Under the pieces are notes generated by a model. The model was not told the DNA's origin, did not search any database, and saw only the letters and a program-made list of their open reading frames with translations. Positions 10,958-23,452 of a stretch of 64,000 nt of DNA are shown in pieces. A program made the position numbers and the translations under genes. Position 1 is the first letter of the stretch. Each line of letters begins with the position of its first letter. This DNA comes from Lentinula raphanica. Taxonomy: Eukaryota; Basidiomycota; Agaricomycetes; Agaricales; Omphalotaceae. The DNA lies in contig JANVFP010000014.1 in assembly GCA_027919835.1 (NCBI GenBank), forward strand, positions 1,178,001 to 1,242,000. Reading direction: 5' to 3'.

Positions 10958-11695
10958 TCAATATATATCTCTTGGCATCCTTTGTTCCACCTCAGCATCA
11001 TTTCCCACCCATCCAGATTCCACAGGCTTCACTATATTGTTATTTCGTCGTGTCTATGTTTCTTCTATTCATCTGTATCATATACATCCTCATACATCTT
11101 ACAACACTGCGACCGCAGCAGGGGCAATGTTCATGTCGACTGCGACAACTCGGACTCATTGTCGCGGACAACGGCGTAGGCATAGATGAGAACAGATAGT
11201 GTACTAGAGATCCAATATGCCAAATACGTTAGCCTGCTTGGAATCGAAGTTGAGTGCCAGTGGTAGGAGGGAACGCGGCGCTGTCAAAAATAGCCTTCGT
11301 TATTTCACCAACGCGTTTTCAATTACTCCGTTGACCTTGGAGAACATTCACTTCGGCCTTCAGCTTCAGTTCCCGCTCGCGATTTGTATCATCCTCCAAA
11401 TTTCCCATCAACTCGGCCTCTCGATCTGCACCACTCTGCTTCCGAACTTTGGGTGCGAGGTGCAGCGCAACATCAGCGACGGTCTCAAGAGATTATGATG
11501 CAAGAGATAGATTGGAGCGACGACTATCTCTCAATCTACTAGTCCGACTTGGGAGACGCGGTTATGTATAAATCGCTTCATTGTTATAAGTGACGTCAAT
11601 AATGATAAACAGAGAGACAACGATAGAAAAACACTATAATTTTTGTTTGTATAATTCAAGCACTGCTCCATACAAGGACTACATACAGCACCAAT
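10958..11695. other. Intergenic region, convergent gene ends
   Basis: The FYVE gene ends on the left and the ankyrin gene ends on the right, both pointing inward. No supported gene or RNA was seen; the 3' UTRs of both must lie here. Confidence 0.5.
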
Positions 11696-14599
11696 CTATA
11701 TACTGTTCATACTCATTCTTTGTTTTACACCTTTGATAACATCCTTGATGACTAGAAGGCACTGATTGGTTTTCTCAATCTCATTCCACACTTCAACGAT
11801 GTCGAACTTCCGAATCATCAAGAACTGGACAATTCTCGTATCTTCGTCGTCATCCTCTGTGAGTAAGCCACCGTCGCGAGACATGTCCAAGAGCGAAGCG
11901 ACACTCGATGTAGGAGTTATGGAGGCCAGACTGGATTTATTGGATAGGGATGAAGCGCGAACAAAGAGGTCCTCCTCTTTTCTTAGATCTTCGACCATTG
12001 TCTTTCGTGCCTAGAGTATGATTGGCCATTACAGGGAGACAAGCAGAGTACATGGTATAGGATATCTTACCTTCAACGCTCGTGTCAAAATTTGGTCTAC
12101 TCGTGTAATCGACCGCGTGGTGGATCGGAGGAAGTTTTTAATCTACACACAAGGGCCCGTTACTAAGAATTGAGCAAACGGCAGATATAGAGACTGAGAG
12201 AACGGAAAACTGACAGAATTCAATCTTTCACGTACAGAGTCCAACTCTCGTGCTGCAGCACCAATAGGACGACGAGAGGTTTTCAATTCAATGGAAATGC
12301 ACACCCGGTCACTAGAGCCCAACTCTTTTTGAGTCACAGGCATTTGAACTTGTATATCCTTTTTCAAGACAGGCAGCTGAGAAGACGGCCGTAGCATAGG
12401 GTTGGCCGACTTGACAAATAATGTCTTGGCAGAAGTCTTGCGTTTAATCTAGGTGACGAACCTAGAAGTGGGTGAAGTAGACACCTTCCGGGAAACATTC
12501 GGCGTGGATAATGAGATACTGTTTGTGTTATACGTGGTATGAGCTGTCTGGAGAGTCTCCGGGATCGGTCCGGGATTGGCGGTGTCGTTGTTCTTTGACC
12601 CTCTGGAGGAATTTGCGATGCAATCACTGACAGACTCGGAGGTGAGCTCGGAACTTTCAGATATCCGGGTCATCGTCCACGACTGCAGTCTGTGTTCTTC
12701 TATCTTCGTCTCAACCAAAAGCCTCACCGACTCGAGCAGAACAGCGGTGGCTTTTACATCACCTTCCATATCCTTCAGCACATCAGACACTTCCTGCGTG
12801 CGAGCTTTGAAGTATTCTATAATACTTCGTTTGAGGCCAAGCATTTCGGATATCAGTGATTCTATTTTTGCGATGTCGCGAGTATCCATACTATTGCGGT
12901 GAAGGGTTGGAGAAGAGGCGCGTAGGTTGTCGATAAGGTGAGCAGCAGCGTGGAAGACCTCGTAATCGGCAAGGGTCATCTGTGAGGGATGGCTTTTACC
13001 CACTGCACATTCAACCTCAGATCGATTAGAACTTTGTTGAGGTCGGAGAGTTTTGGTCGAGAGAGAGGAGCCGGGGCGGACTGAGTCTTGAGCGTCCTGT
13101 TCGAAAACTACACGGTATTCAGGTTTAGCAAGTTGCAGGGCAGTGAAACTGATTTCCGGAGTAATGAGTATTAACGATACTCTTCCATAATAGACGAGCT
13201 TACCCTTTTGCATTGTAAAGGTCTCGGACAGCGCAGGAGGTATCACATTTGAGCAACACCCGCAAAATTTTGGCCGAATGACCACGCTGAGCGGCAATAT
13301 GAAGGCACGTATCTCCCTGTTTGTCTCTGGCAGATAGAGGGGCATGTAGATCGTGGACGAGGTGATTCACATATTGGTATAACGTTTCTTCGGAGCAATT
13401 CGCATGGTGCGAGAGGGCAAGACAATGGAGAGGCGTAAAATGTTGAAGTTCTGTAAACAAAGCTACATCGGCACCGGCATAGTAGAGTGTGTCGAGCACT
13501 CGGATAGATGGTACGGGAGCGGAAGCACAATGGTGCATTAGGCTCCAACCGTTTTTGTCTCGGAAGTTAACAAGGGGAAAGAGAACAGGATCTGTCGTCT
13601 GCGTCGGGAAGAGTATAGATTGTAGTGCCTCAGGATCAGAGTAAAGGTTTTCACTCATGGTGTCCACTGTTTGGAATTTTTGGGGCAGGACACCCGAGTC
13701 TTCCATATATCTGAGTGAAGATGCTATATGTTCCAATAAATCATAAGTTGATTCCTCACTCTTGGTGCTGGTCTACGCGTTGAAATGAGGCAAGTTAAGA
13801 AGCGGCTTGATTGGCAAAGAGTAACACACACCTTCCCTTCGTTTAAACGATGACGACGAACCACATTCTCACACGAATATAGTAGGTTTGGGTGATAAAG
13901 CGCGTATTGAATCGCACTTCGATGGTTCATAGCGCGTATATCTGGCCTCGCGCCATGCTGGAGCTAAAGAACAAGTGTAAGATTCATCTCGATACACACG
14001 AGGGGAGATGACGCGCACCAATAAATCCGCAATGTCCAAAGAACCATCGCGTGCCGCATCTACAGATCAGGATTAAAAGATTGTGGATTGTACCATCGCG
14101 CGACAAAACCCACACATTAAGGGGGTAGCGCCATACTTATCCGTCCCGTCTACTGCAACCGAATCGAGACTGCTCTTGAGCAAAACACGAACAGCCTCAG
14201 ACATGTTAAGCCAGGTAGCCATTCCAAGAGGTGTCGCATCGTTGAATGCATTCTGGGGTGCGTTTAGGGTATGGAGAGAGATCTCCGGCCGTTTGATTAA
14301 TTTTTCAATGACCTTGAGGCGAGAAGGTGTCATAAACGAATGATCGTGAGCCACAGAGATATCTTTCCACCTAGCAATTAGGTTGTAATGTGAGGTTATA
14401 GAAGCTCGAAAGGATAACAAAACACACACTTCGTTCCAGCTACGGCACACATAAGTGCCGTCCGTCCAGACACATCAATTGCGTTTACATCGGCACCGGA
14501 GTCGATTGCATCTTGTACACCTTCATCGTCACCACCCACAGCAAAAAATTGCAGCCCATGATTATGTGAAAAGAGAGTCGTTGAATAGGGGGAAGTCAT
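11696..14599 (-). CDS. Ankyrin-repeat protein, multi-exon
   Basis: Start taken at ATG 14599 (MTSPYSTTLFSHNHG); an in-frame ATG at 14677 is an alternative. The N-terminal half carries ankyrin repeats: GVQDAIDSGADVNAIDVSG with RTALMCAVAG, DATPLGMATWLN with VRVLLKS, KNGWSLMHHCASAP, HFTPLHCLALSHH, and KQGDTCLHIAAQRGHSAKIL. They are spread over about six exons (14599-13200). A long exon (13107-12456) carries Ser/Thr-rich linker and predicted helices, and the last exons (12410-11696) a helical C terminus. Ankyrin repeats mediate protein contacts and the partner cannot be told from sequence. The gene converges with the FYVE gene. No break was found, but the intron calls near 14000-14070 are uncertain. 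Confidence 0.75.
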
Positions 14600-15549
14600 G
14601 GTTGAATTTTTTGATCTTCCGAAAGTACAGTTTCGGAAGTAGGAAGAGGTTGTGGAAAGAGAGTAGGAGACAGACAAATTATGAGTGGACTATGAAGAGG
14701 AGGGTGATGAGCGAGATTAGGAAGAAGAGAATGGAAGGTAGAGATCTTCATCGTATGAAGCCTTACGCGAAAAACGGCACGAGGCAAGTTTCTGACAGAA
14801 GGTGCCGTGATACCGAGCTTCGAAGGGAGCTGTAAATCCCAGTTTATCACACATCATCTGCACGTATATCAGAGTTGCAGCTATTAACGAAGAAAAGCCA
14901 ATATCAGATAACAGCCTTGGAGATTGATTTTGACTTGTACCCCATTTTCTGAGAATCCCAGTTATTCAACGCCTCTGCGTTTCTGCGTATGTTAGCGAGC
15001 ATGACACGTTATATCTCTTTTCTCTCCACTACTTCTGTAGATTTTCAACCTTTGCCATTCACGATAGGCCCCCGTGAGAGACCAAGTCAGACGAACTGAA
15101 TCTCGTCCAGATTATATGCAAGTGTCTGCGTTCTTTGGATCCTGCACTCGACGACTGTAGGATAGATGTGTATAGGAGTGAGCCATTAAGCGAATATCAG
15201 GATACGGTGATAGTACTTCTCTTTGTCTGACCTAGTCTTTGTCTGCCAGCTCCGAGTCCCCCAACATGTGTGGTAGAACCTCTTCACGTCGTCAGCGTAT
15301 TGGAAGAGGTATTTGAGCATGTCGGGTCCTGTGCACTCGATGGGCCGTGCACCAGAAGAGACAGTGAAATACCATTTCAGGGCGCTGTCCGCAGCACCGG
15401 CAAGTAGGGCTGTCGACTTTCCTGATCATGGATGGATGGACCTGTGGTGACGCATCGAGCATCCCCCCACTTGATATAATATTTGCGTAACGAGCACCTC
15501 CGACGAATTGTAAGCAACCGGGTGTGCAGTCGTGACGCCTTGTATACAG
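14600..15549. other. Intergenic, nothing firm
   Basis: The 5' side of the ankyrin gene (14600-14850) and a stretch without convincing coding signal. A continuation of the damaged membrane-protein gene to the right may extend into 15300-15550. Confidence 0.35.
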
Positions 15550-16052
15550 ATTTTACCTGTACAATCAGGTAGAACTCATTCAGACCATAGGGAGCAATAA
15601 CGTGAACAAAAATAAGCACGGTAAGAATGACAGCAAGCGTTGTGCAGTAATGTGGTCTGCACGACGAGGAAGGACGCGGTGATGTCGGTATAGCGAGGAC
15701 CTTACCTTCAAGTTATTCATGCACGAGCTTGAGCGCATATTCTGAGCAGTGCGCGGCGTTCAGCGCTGCAGGCAGGACGGCAATTTGTACCGAGGTATCA
15801 ATGAGTAGCGATAATCAGTGACTGTATCATTGAGAGGAATCCAAGCTTACGGTGGAGTAGAGAAGGACCGCGAGGATCGGGAGAAAGTCTGAGGAGATTG
15901 GCCATTCGAACAACGAATAGCCTTTGGCCGCCTTGGCCCATTCGACAAAACAGTCCAGGGAGAACGCTAAAATTTTATCGTCGATATGCAAGATGCTGGT
16001 GAATTTGATACAATCTAGGTTCTGCTCTTCCTGGTTTGGGGACTGATATCAT
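15550..16052 (-). pseudogene. Remnant of a membrane-protein gene
   Basis: A good first exon runs from ATG 16052 to 15851 (MISVPNQEEQNLDCIKF ... DFLPILAVLLYST) and ends at a consensus GTAAGC donor. The next coding-like piece (VQIAVLPAALNAAHCSEYAL, 15790-15715) is preceded by TACCTCGG, where an AG acceptor would be expected, and a further hydrophobic piece follows at 15620-15555 (LIFVHVIAPYGLNEFYLIVQ). This suggests a multi-span membrane protein with a lost splice acceptor. The family is not recognised. Confidence 0.35.
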
Positions 16053-16128
16053 TATGGAGGTTGCTTTCAACAGTGTCCGGATTCCTGTTTCCTGTCACGT
16101 GACATGAGCTTATGTAACCTCTCTGTTC

Positions 16129-16144
16129 CCAGTAGTTTAGCGCC
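16129..16144 (+). repeat. Element-end motif, copy 1
   Basis: CCAGTAGTTTAGCGCC. The 40 bases around it (TTATGTAACCTCTCTG before, AGTCACAACCAT after) align with the copy at 43195, so both are the same type of right end. No left partner was found within the 2 kb to the left. Confidence 0.75.
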
Positions 16145-16309
16145 GAGTCACAACCATTACTGTTCAGACCACCCTTATCTTGCCAAGTTGTACGCCCTTA
16201 GAGAGGTTCGATTTTGTACTCTATGATTGCAGAAACAGGTGTGCATTGTGGAGCCCTCGTGAAGAGTGACACTGAAGGCCGGTGCATAGTGCGTCACAAC
16301 TTGAAGTGA

Positions 16310-17371
16310 CTACAAATATTTGACACAGCTGTTCTCTTCCCAACGAACGTTCTTCTTATTCTCGCATCTATTCCCTTTCCTCCCTTGGGCATCCCGGACT
16401 TTCTTGCAAAGGTTGGCGATAGTCGGTGCCCTGCCATTACTGTCACTGTAAACCAATAGAAATTCATCGATGGAGGTATATTTCTTCAGTTCTTCCATAA
16501 TAGGCTGTGGCGAAAGGGTATTCACTCTTCACAAATATGAAAATGGAAAGGGCTTACCTCGCATCGTGAGTGCTTTGTTCTCAATGCGCCGTCCCACGGA
16601 TTGATTGTGTCTGCACCCCAGAACTTCATCGCAATAGGGACCCCTCGAATTTTGTAGGTGCACTGAGATTCGTCCCAGTGCTCATCAGCATCATCCCAAA
16701 CTGCTTGGAGTTTTCTAAGATACTCTCTGGTAGGAATCTTCAGCACCTTGCACGAACGCGGATAGGTGCGGTCCTCTGCATCGTAGCTGAGAACGCTGTT
16801 GTTACCGAGCCTTAGTGAATACCGCGTTCGGGAGCGAGAATGACCAATTCCGCCGACGGGATCAGGGAAGGAATATTGGCCAGAGGAGGAAACGCTCGAA
16901 GAATTCTGTTGAGAATACGCAGCATAGTCGAGCTGCCCACTGGTACTTTCAAAAGACATCCTTGTCGAATTGGAGGGATGCACTAGTAGGAAGAAGCAGG
17001 TTTCAAGTCAGCTCTGAGGTTCATATGGCAAGAGATGGCTTTGGGAAGGACCTACAAGGCGCATACGGGTATTGGGCAGCTTGGTTGTAGAGAATCGGTC
17101 GGTAACGATTTTCTGGGTGAGTATCAAGAGTGGCACTGGTCAGGGAGTTTGGAGCTCGCTCAATGCATCCTACAAGGCTGGATACTATGCTTGAAAGAGT
17201 GTTTAAGTTCGAAGCAAGCAACACCTGGTTGGCATGCAAATCCTTTTCGTTCATTGTCAGCTCCATGGGCGGAACCTTTGCCGCCTCCTTCGGTTTTCCT
17301 GGTCGGTACAAAGATGTACCTAGTAAATATCGATCTCCTTCTGCTTCCAAAGCGGAGTCGACCCGCTGCAG
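16310..17371 (-). CDS. Paralogue of the Crypton-linked SAP protein, 5' end uncertain
   Basis: The exon 16980-16559 (HPSNSTRMSFESTS ... ALRTKHSRCE) ends at GTAAGC and splices through CCACAG to 16508-16310 (PIMEELKKYTSIDEF ...). The block YLRKLQAVWDDADEHWDES with FWGADTINPWD resembles YLKRLLCFWDDELTTWNPD with YWKEVFSKAGHW in the SAP-domain gene at 20.4-21.4 kb, and the following helices also correspond (PIMEELKKY versus RLIETLAQHGY). An upstream exon near 17371-17050 (LQRVDSALEAEGDRYLLG) probably belongs to it. No SAP motif is visible here. The shared domain has no name that I know. It lies next to a PWWP gene and 3 kb from the Crypton element. Confidence 0.45.
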
Positions 17372-18448
17372 CTGTGAACCTGTGAGTATAGTATGGCCTT
17401 CGAATGAGGTTGATTGAAGTTACCCATCTGTCTATTTTCTGATCGTCTCTCGTTCCTCTAGCAGTCCGTTCGTCATTGCTATCATAGCGTTCATTGGTTG
17501 AGTATGCTCGGAGACTCATATGAAGATGCTAGCGTCCGAGTTTCCAGTGTTCGGTATATAACTCCCCCAAATGCATATATGAACGGTTTGTACGAATTCC
17601 TCGCAACCTGCGGCGCGAAATCCTCATCCGACGCTTGTATTGTTTCTGCTAACTTTACTAATTCGATGTCACTCAATAGGGAACATGCTAATGTACAGAT
17701 TGGAAGTAACTTCCCAGTATGCCCGGGTCAATTCAGATATGAATCTCTTCGTGCTATTACCGGGAAACCCGGGATGACTTCGAAGAGGAGACCCACTTGC
17801 CACTCCTGTTTTCGAGCTACCCATGCAACCAAGCTTCACAAAATCCAAGCCCAGCAGCTCTGTTTCGCTGGGAATGACGTGACCATAACAATCAGGGCGC
17901 TCACTAGACCACGTCTTAAGCACCTGTGTGCCGTTCGTCTAATCAAAACTGAGGGCAACGTGAAAAGCCTCATCACCAGGCCGTTTCTGGATTTCTAACC
18001 GAGCAAAACTAACGTATTTCCGTTTTTTTCACAAACAAGTATGACATTGGGCCGATCAGTTCTGGTTCAGCCCGATGGATCCCCAGGTCCAGGTATAGTC
18101 ATATATCCTTCCTCACACCAAGCTCACACAGTTCGCGCCGCCTCCCATTAATCATTCAATTTCTTCCCAACAATATATCTGACAGAATTCTCTTGTCTGC
18201 GCTCTCTTCTTGTGGCAACTCCGGGTGTGCTTAAGTGACTCCCGACGCGAAGGTTGAAAATGAACATTGACTTATCCAATGAGAAAGTTGGAGACCCGAC
18301 GTATATGCTTGTCAAATCAATTTACGCTCAATATTACTCACATCCGTCTATCTTCTATTCTTAAGTGATCAGGTCCTTGAAAGCGTGCACGAGGCTCCCT
18401 CCTTCTTCCTTCTTCAAATACCTTCACCATACCGCCTCAATTTTTGTC
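17372..18448. other. Spacer with unconvincing open frames
   Basis: Open frames on both strands between 17490 and 18000 overlap each other and show no family signal. The minus-strand one at 17676-17491 (MSDIELVKLAETIQ) could be a first exon of the gene to the left. The remainder holds the upstream region of the PWWP gene. Confidence 0.3.
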
Positions 18449-19685
18449 ATGAAGTTCTTGAAGGGTGAACTGGTGCTCGCTAGAGACCCATGGCATTGTC
18501 CGTATTGGCCTGCCAAGATTGTGGGTCCACCAGATATAACATCCGTCGTTGCTTTATTGACAATCCAAAAGGTCGAAGAAGTGGACACTGACACTTACGT
18601 GGTTCAATTTATCTGGCACGGCCACGATGATAGCGAGTCGTAGATTGTTCTCTCGCTTTTACATTCTCATCATCCATAATAGTCCAAAAGCAGATCCAGT
18701 ATGTCGAAGGATCTCGCAGGAGCGCAATCCTCCCCGCAACACGAGAGAAATTAGAGAATATACTCAAGACCCACAAGAATGCAAGGCGCATTCAGTCGCG
18801 CGAACTATACCATGACTGTAAGATGGCGCTGGACATGCTCCAGTGTCAGGCAAGTACTATCGTGCCTGCTCCTGGATGCCTTCGGATTGACGATTTGGCA
18901 GGAGACCCTCGTTGAAACAAGCCAGAATCATCATTCCACCTCGCATGCCCAGAACGAGAGAGCTGCGGTTAGCCCTCCAAGTCTTCATGACCCAGGCAAT
19001 CCCGAAACCAACGACACTGAGGGTGATGAGAGTTTTGAAGAAGAGGATCGTGCGGTCAATGAAAACTTTGGGGATCATAAAATGGCAGAGGTGTGTCAAA
19101 TTTGTGTCAGTGTTGACTGAGAGTTGAGTAGACTAATCTAGAGCAATACGGAGGAAGACAATCCAGAGAGCGAGAAAGGTTTCCAGAGCGACTCCGGAGA
19201 GGAAGAAAAGCCGTTTTCGGACTCAGCAAGTGAACAGCAGGAGGAGTCGCTTGTCGGCATGGTCGGCGAAACTTCCAATGATCATATTAAGGTATGTCGA
19301 TTAAAATCTACTATAATGGCCATATAATAATTGCCTTCGAATTTGAGTTGAACCTAAACGCACCCCATATTCGATATTTCATTGAAGAACTCAAAAATGG
19401 GGGGGAGGTGGAGGAATTTATGAGGAATCGGAACTTCAAAGGCCAGGGCAGAAACCCAGCAGATAAACTGGCGGTAGATAAGTATTTGGTCAATTTCGTT
19501 AATCGCATAAAAGGAGTCATTGTTGAAGTGAGTACAAGGATTGCTCGTACTGAGCTCAATTCGGCTCAAACTCTCTCCAGGGCCGTGTTATCAATGAAGA
19601 AGAGCGCTCTAACCTCATTGGGCGGCAGAAAGCATGGCTTAGCAAGGCCAGGAAGAGAGTTCTGCACGCAACTGGCGAAGTCTAG
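18449..19685 (+). CDS. PWWP-domain protein, probably chromatin-associated
   Basis: From ATG 18449 the frame opens with KGELVLARDPWHCPYWPAKI, the beta-barrel opening of a PWWP domain with PYWP in place of PWWP, and then YVVQFIWHGHDD. After an intron near 18637-18681 a basic helical piece follows (IQYVEGSRRSAILPATREKL). Its end may use an AG/GCAAGT donor near 18848. A long acidic stretch comes next (ETNDTEGDESFEEEDRA; EEKPFSDSASEQQEESL), and then a C-terminal helical exon (RYFIEELKNGGEVEEFMRNR) ending KRVLHATGEV at 19685. PWWP domains read methylated histone tails or DNA. The phase across the first intron is not clean, so either the donor is unusual or the gene is damaged. It sits just left of the Crypton/SAP element. 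Confidence 0.6.
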
Positions 19686-20429
19686 TGACCGTCATAGACC
19701 TTGAAACTGCAGAAGCTATTGGCAATGGCGTAGGTTCTCATTAAATCCTTGCGGTATCCATCATGCTGTACGTACTGGACAAGATATTCACTGTCACTGG
19801 CACGGCGATGTGCTCACGAAGCTCAATCCCCGTTGAGAGCCAAGTACTGTAGTGTGGGTGAAGAAGAAGGAGAAAAAGCCAAACCTCGTCCTGTGCTATG
19901 TTGGCTCCAGGCTAGCTGTACAGCACTCAGAGTCTGGCCACATCGAATCGAGTTTAACTTGCAGTCAAGGCGAACATATTCTGAGAGTATCAGACGGAAA
20001 GACCTCGATTTGAACAAGAAAGAACGCAACTACTACTTGAATTCACCTGAAATTCACAGAATCACTTGTTCTCTTTGCCATGTAAAGTAAAAACATGTAG
20101 AACCCCAGACAGCACTCTACGGTCCACACACTTGCTTCGCTTCGCTCGCATCAACTCGAGTTCAGAATTCATCGTGGGCGTTAAACTGCTTGGACCAGAA
20201 CATTACTAAGCAGCACGCGTCATTTGCCTGCCTACATGGGCGTCAAACTACTGGATCGTGAGCGTTAACCTTTATGTAAGCCAGCACAAGCGTCAAATTG
20301 CTGCGAAAAGCCTTTGCGAGTCCTGTCACGGACTCATCATCTTGTTTCAAACTCTGAGTCTCCGGATCGACCCAACGGTGAAAAGTCACTATTTCTATAC
20401 GTTTTCACTCTAGCTAGAAGTGTTGCAAC

Positions 20430-21421
20430 ATGGTCACTCTCTTCCAAGAATCTGATAAAAGTCTTCGCCTTCCTATGTTGGATGGCTCCGGATATGAAGA
20501 GATAGATGTGTAATCGTCTTCTCTCCAGAACCTATGACAATTTTCACTGAATGCTTCGCAGGACACAGCTATCCGCTCTAAACTTGCTTGACCTTTGCAA
20601 AAAGTATGGCCTTAAAACAACCCCTCGCAAGAAGGATCATTACATAGCTGAGCTCCGTAACTATTCAAGCGATCCATCCAAACGGAGGCAAGTGCTTTGA
20701 TATATCCTCGAACAGAGCTCTTCCCTGAACAAACTTTTAGCACTGCGGCCAAACAAAATCAGACCAATGGCAAAGTGGGGCCAGATATCAGAGCATGGGT
20801 ATGAATGATGATGACACATTCCAACGTTGTAACACTCAAAACTTTGATAGCTCAGTAGAGTCGATGCTATGGTTCCGGATCCGTATGGTCTTGTGTCTTC
20901 CACGGTTCTGATCCAAAGTATTTCGTCAACCCGACTAGCGACAGCTCGGCCTTTGCTGAAACCAATGAAGCTCCTCCTAGCTTCTGCCCCCTTCTCGGAA
21001 AAATTTGAAGTCAGACTCTCTTACGGACAATCCATCAAATTCTCGGCTGCAGATATTGCAGCATACCCATCAGTAACCATGCCAAAAGCTTCGGGACTGT
21101 ATCTGAAGCGTCTTCTTTGTTTTTGGGACGATGAGCTTACAACATGGAACCCTGATATCTGTCCGAAAGTCAACGGAACAGTGCTACCAGCGAAATACTG
21201 GAAGGAAGTATTTTCAAAGGCAGGCCACTGGAAAAGGGGAGCTCACCGTACCCAGTGGAACCGATGGAAGGTGAGTGATCTCTGAACACGGAACGCAATA
21301 AAAATCATTCTCTCTTCAGAGGTTGATCGAAACGCTGGCCCAGCACGGCTATAAACCTGAGGCTCTTTGTGATAACACACTCAGTGAAATTCTGAAACAA
21401 TGTACCAGAGAATTATTGTAG
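20430..21421 (+). CDS. SAP-domain DNA-binding-like protein of the Crypton element
   Basis: Start at ATG 20430 (MVTLFQESDKSLRLPM). After a short intron, exon 2 (20562 onward) carries LSALNLLDLCKKYGLKTTP with RKKDHYIAELRNY, the helix-turn-helix shape of a SAP motif, which binds AT-rich or scaffold DNA. Two more exons follow: LFPEQTFSTAAKQNQTNG, then the long exon from about 20856 to 21268 with SIKFSAADIAAYPSVTMP and YLKRLLCFWDDELTTW. A last exon (RLIETLAQHGYKPEALCD) ends at 21421. The C-terminal half is shared with the gene at 16.3-17.4 kb. It lies upstream of the recombinase, in the same orientation and inside the same ends, so it may assist transposition or DNA targeting. That role is inference. 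Confidence 0.6.
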
Positions 21422-21436
21422 GAAGGAAGGAAGGAA
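21421..21436. repeat. (GGAA)n microsatellite
   Basis: Four tandem GGAA units directly after the stop of the SAP gene. Confidence 0.85.
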
Positions 21437-21685
21437 GCTAATCGGCTCCACCAAGGGTGGGGTCCCACAAGGGAACAGCCAGGCCCAAAGCCTTAGGTAA
21501 AAATCCTTGTCCAACCGCCACTGTGATGGCAACGTACCTCATACATACACAGGGAGAAAGTTAAATTGTTGTCACTTATTCACCTTCTGGAACTGATTCT
21601 CGTACGTCTTTTGACCCCGTCATCTTCGGTTCTTGGTGAGTATGAGAGTTTCACTGGGAATCAAGCCTTTGTTTGCACCACTTCA

Positions 21686-23452
21686 ATGTCTCCCAAATCC
21701 AACGACTCGACTCTCACTCCGAAATCTAAAAAACGAGTATGTGTTGTAGTAGCACTAACCAACTTTGCAGCTAACGTGCTTCATAACAGACTAAAAACTC
21801 TCAGGACACCCCAAGCAAAAGGGCGCGGCAGTTGCTCCAGAAGCCAGAATCGGACAAGCGCGATGACTTGAACGAAGTCAGCGAGGATGAGGATGGCGAT
21901 GACGATGAGAATGAGGATATTAATGGGGAACATTACGGCGGGCCTGTAGGAATTGATGCCGTCTTTGGTGTTTTGAAGGGGTGCGAGAATGACAATGCTG
22001 GCTCGATTGTCGGCGAGGCTCGCCAAGAAATGAAGTTGATGTTTGATGAAGAGTTGAGTAAGGGAACCGTCAAGGCTTATATTGGGTAATGATCCACTCT
22101 TCTCTCATGTTCCAGCTTCCTGAAATACTTTGATGATAGAAAAATGTCCCATTTTGATCATTTCCTGCGTCAAAAGCAACGATGGACAAACAATGAGACA
22201 ATCTTCGATGTTGACATTGATGATGTACCGGAGGACATACCTAGTGAAATTATCGACTGGATTGGCTCTGCGTATGCTAGCAACTTCGATTGTCTCTCAT
22301 TAACTGACTTCGGGACCATTCACAGGTGTGACCCAGCGTATATCAACGACCCCAAGCGTAAAGCGCTCTCCTTCGCATCTGCGTCCCAGATGCGCGCTGC
22401 CGTCAACTATGGCTTTAACCGCAATCTTCGCAGAGATCGCCTCTGGTTCTACGACCGTCAGCTTAAAAAAATGACCGGGAACCCGGCACAATCTCTAGAA
22501 GTGACACGATATATGAAGAACCTCCAATCGAGAAAGGTAAATGGCTTTTTCAAATCTTGAGTTTTCGGAAAATAGTGAAGACAATCCTTAGGCCCAGGCC
22601 GGGGAATTCTCGACAAGCTCAAGGGCTGCCAACGCTGATGTAATGCAAGAGTTACACCGAAACCTCTTGAGGTGGATAGAATGCAATGCGAGCCCCGATA
22701 AAGGGTCCTCTCCCAAAGAGAGTGACGATTGGGGAGGTATCATCAAACGACTTTCTACCTGGCTTATTGGCCTCATTGCCTTCCGGTGTCTACTTCGAAC
22801 AAACGACGTTCTAGTGCTGAAGATTGATGACCTTGACACCCTTCCACTTCATAGGAACAATACGCATATAGGGATTCGCCCTCGAACGACCAAGACTCAA
22901 CAGAGAGGCAGTAAGCACAACCTTGAGCTCTTTGTCGTGTCACTTAAGAGTCACATAGAAGTGGAGCCCTTTGACTTCTACGCCGAGACTGATGACATGC
23001 TCGAAAACTTCTGCGTAGTCAGGGGCATTCGTGCTTGGCTACGTCTAACGGGAATCACCTCAGGCTACTTGTTCCCAAAAATTTATGGCTATGATTCAAT
23101 TCAAGATTCGGAATCTCACATGGTAAATTCATTTCATCAAGCTTGATCACACTTCATTGATTCGACTATCATCTGTTAGGATAAAAAGAGTTTTTTGAAA
23201 AATCTCCGGTACTCACTCAAAGAGATAGGGGAGCCCCCTGAATTATACACCATTCATGCATTTCGACGTGGAGGAACTCAGTTCCTCTACGTAGATATGG
23301 GGTTTGATCTGATCCAGATCCTTGAATGGGGCAGGTGGTCTACAAAGCTGACCTATGCAACCATTCTCCGGTATCTCATTGCTGACACCGATCTAATGCG
23401 CAAACCACGTAGCGAGTTGATGCTCCCCAAAGGCGCTTCAATTTCTCATTGA
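21686..23452 (+). CDS. Crypton-type tyrosine recombinase
   Basis: Start at ATG 21686 (MSPKSNDSTLTPKSKKR). The acidic N-terminal exons lead into the core-binding region (FLRQKQRWTN; ASQMRAAVNYGFNRNLRRD; then GNPAQSLEVTRYMKNLQSRK, the GNP-x2-S...Y signature of Crypton proteins). The catalytic domain follows, with Arg in IAFRCLLRTNDVLVL near 22780, HAFRRGG (His codon 23255, Arg codon 23264), EWGRWS near 23323, and the likely nucleophile Tyr in ATILRYL (codon 23372). All four classical positions (R, HxxR, W, Y) are present and I see no stop inside the exons, so the enzyme may be active. At least six exons with introns of 40-60 bases. It ends 235 bases before the right outer block. Confidence 0.9.

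Noticed and set aside
17498..17998. 166-residue open frame on plus
   Set aside because: It overlaps open frames on the other strand, has no family signal, and composition does not favour this strand.
16129..20196. Element between the 16.13 kb motif and the left end of the Crypton element
   Set aside because: The two motifs face each other the wrong way: both open away from this interval, so it would be outside both elements.
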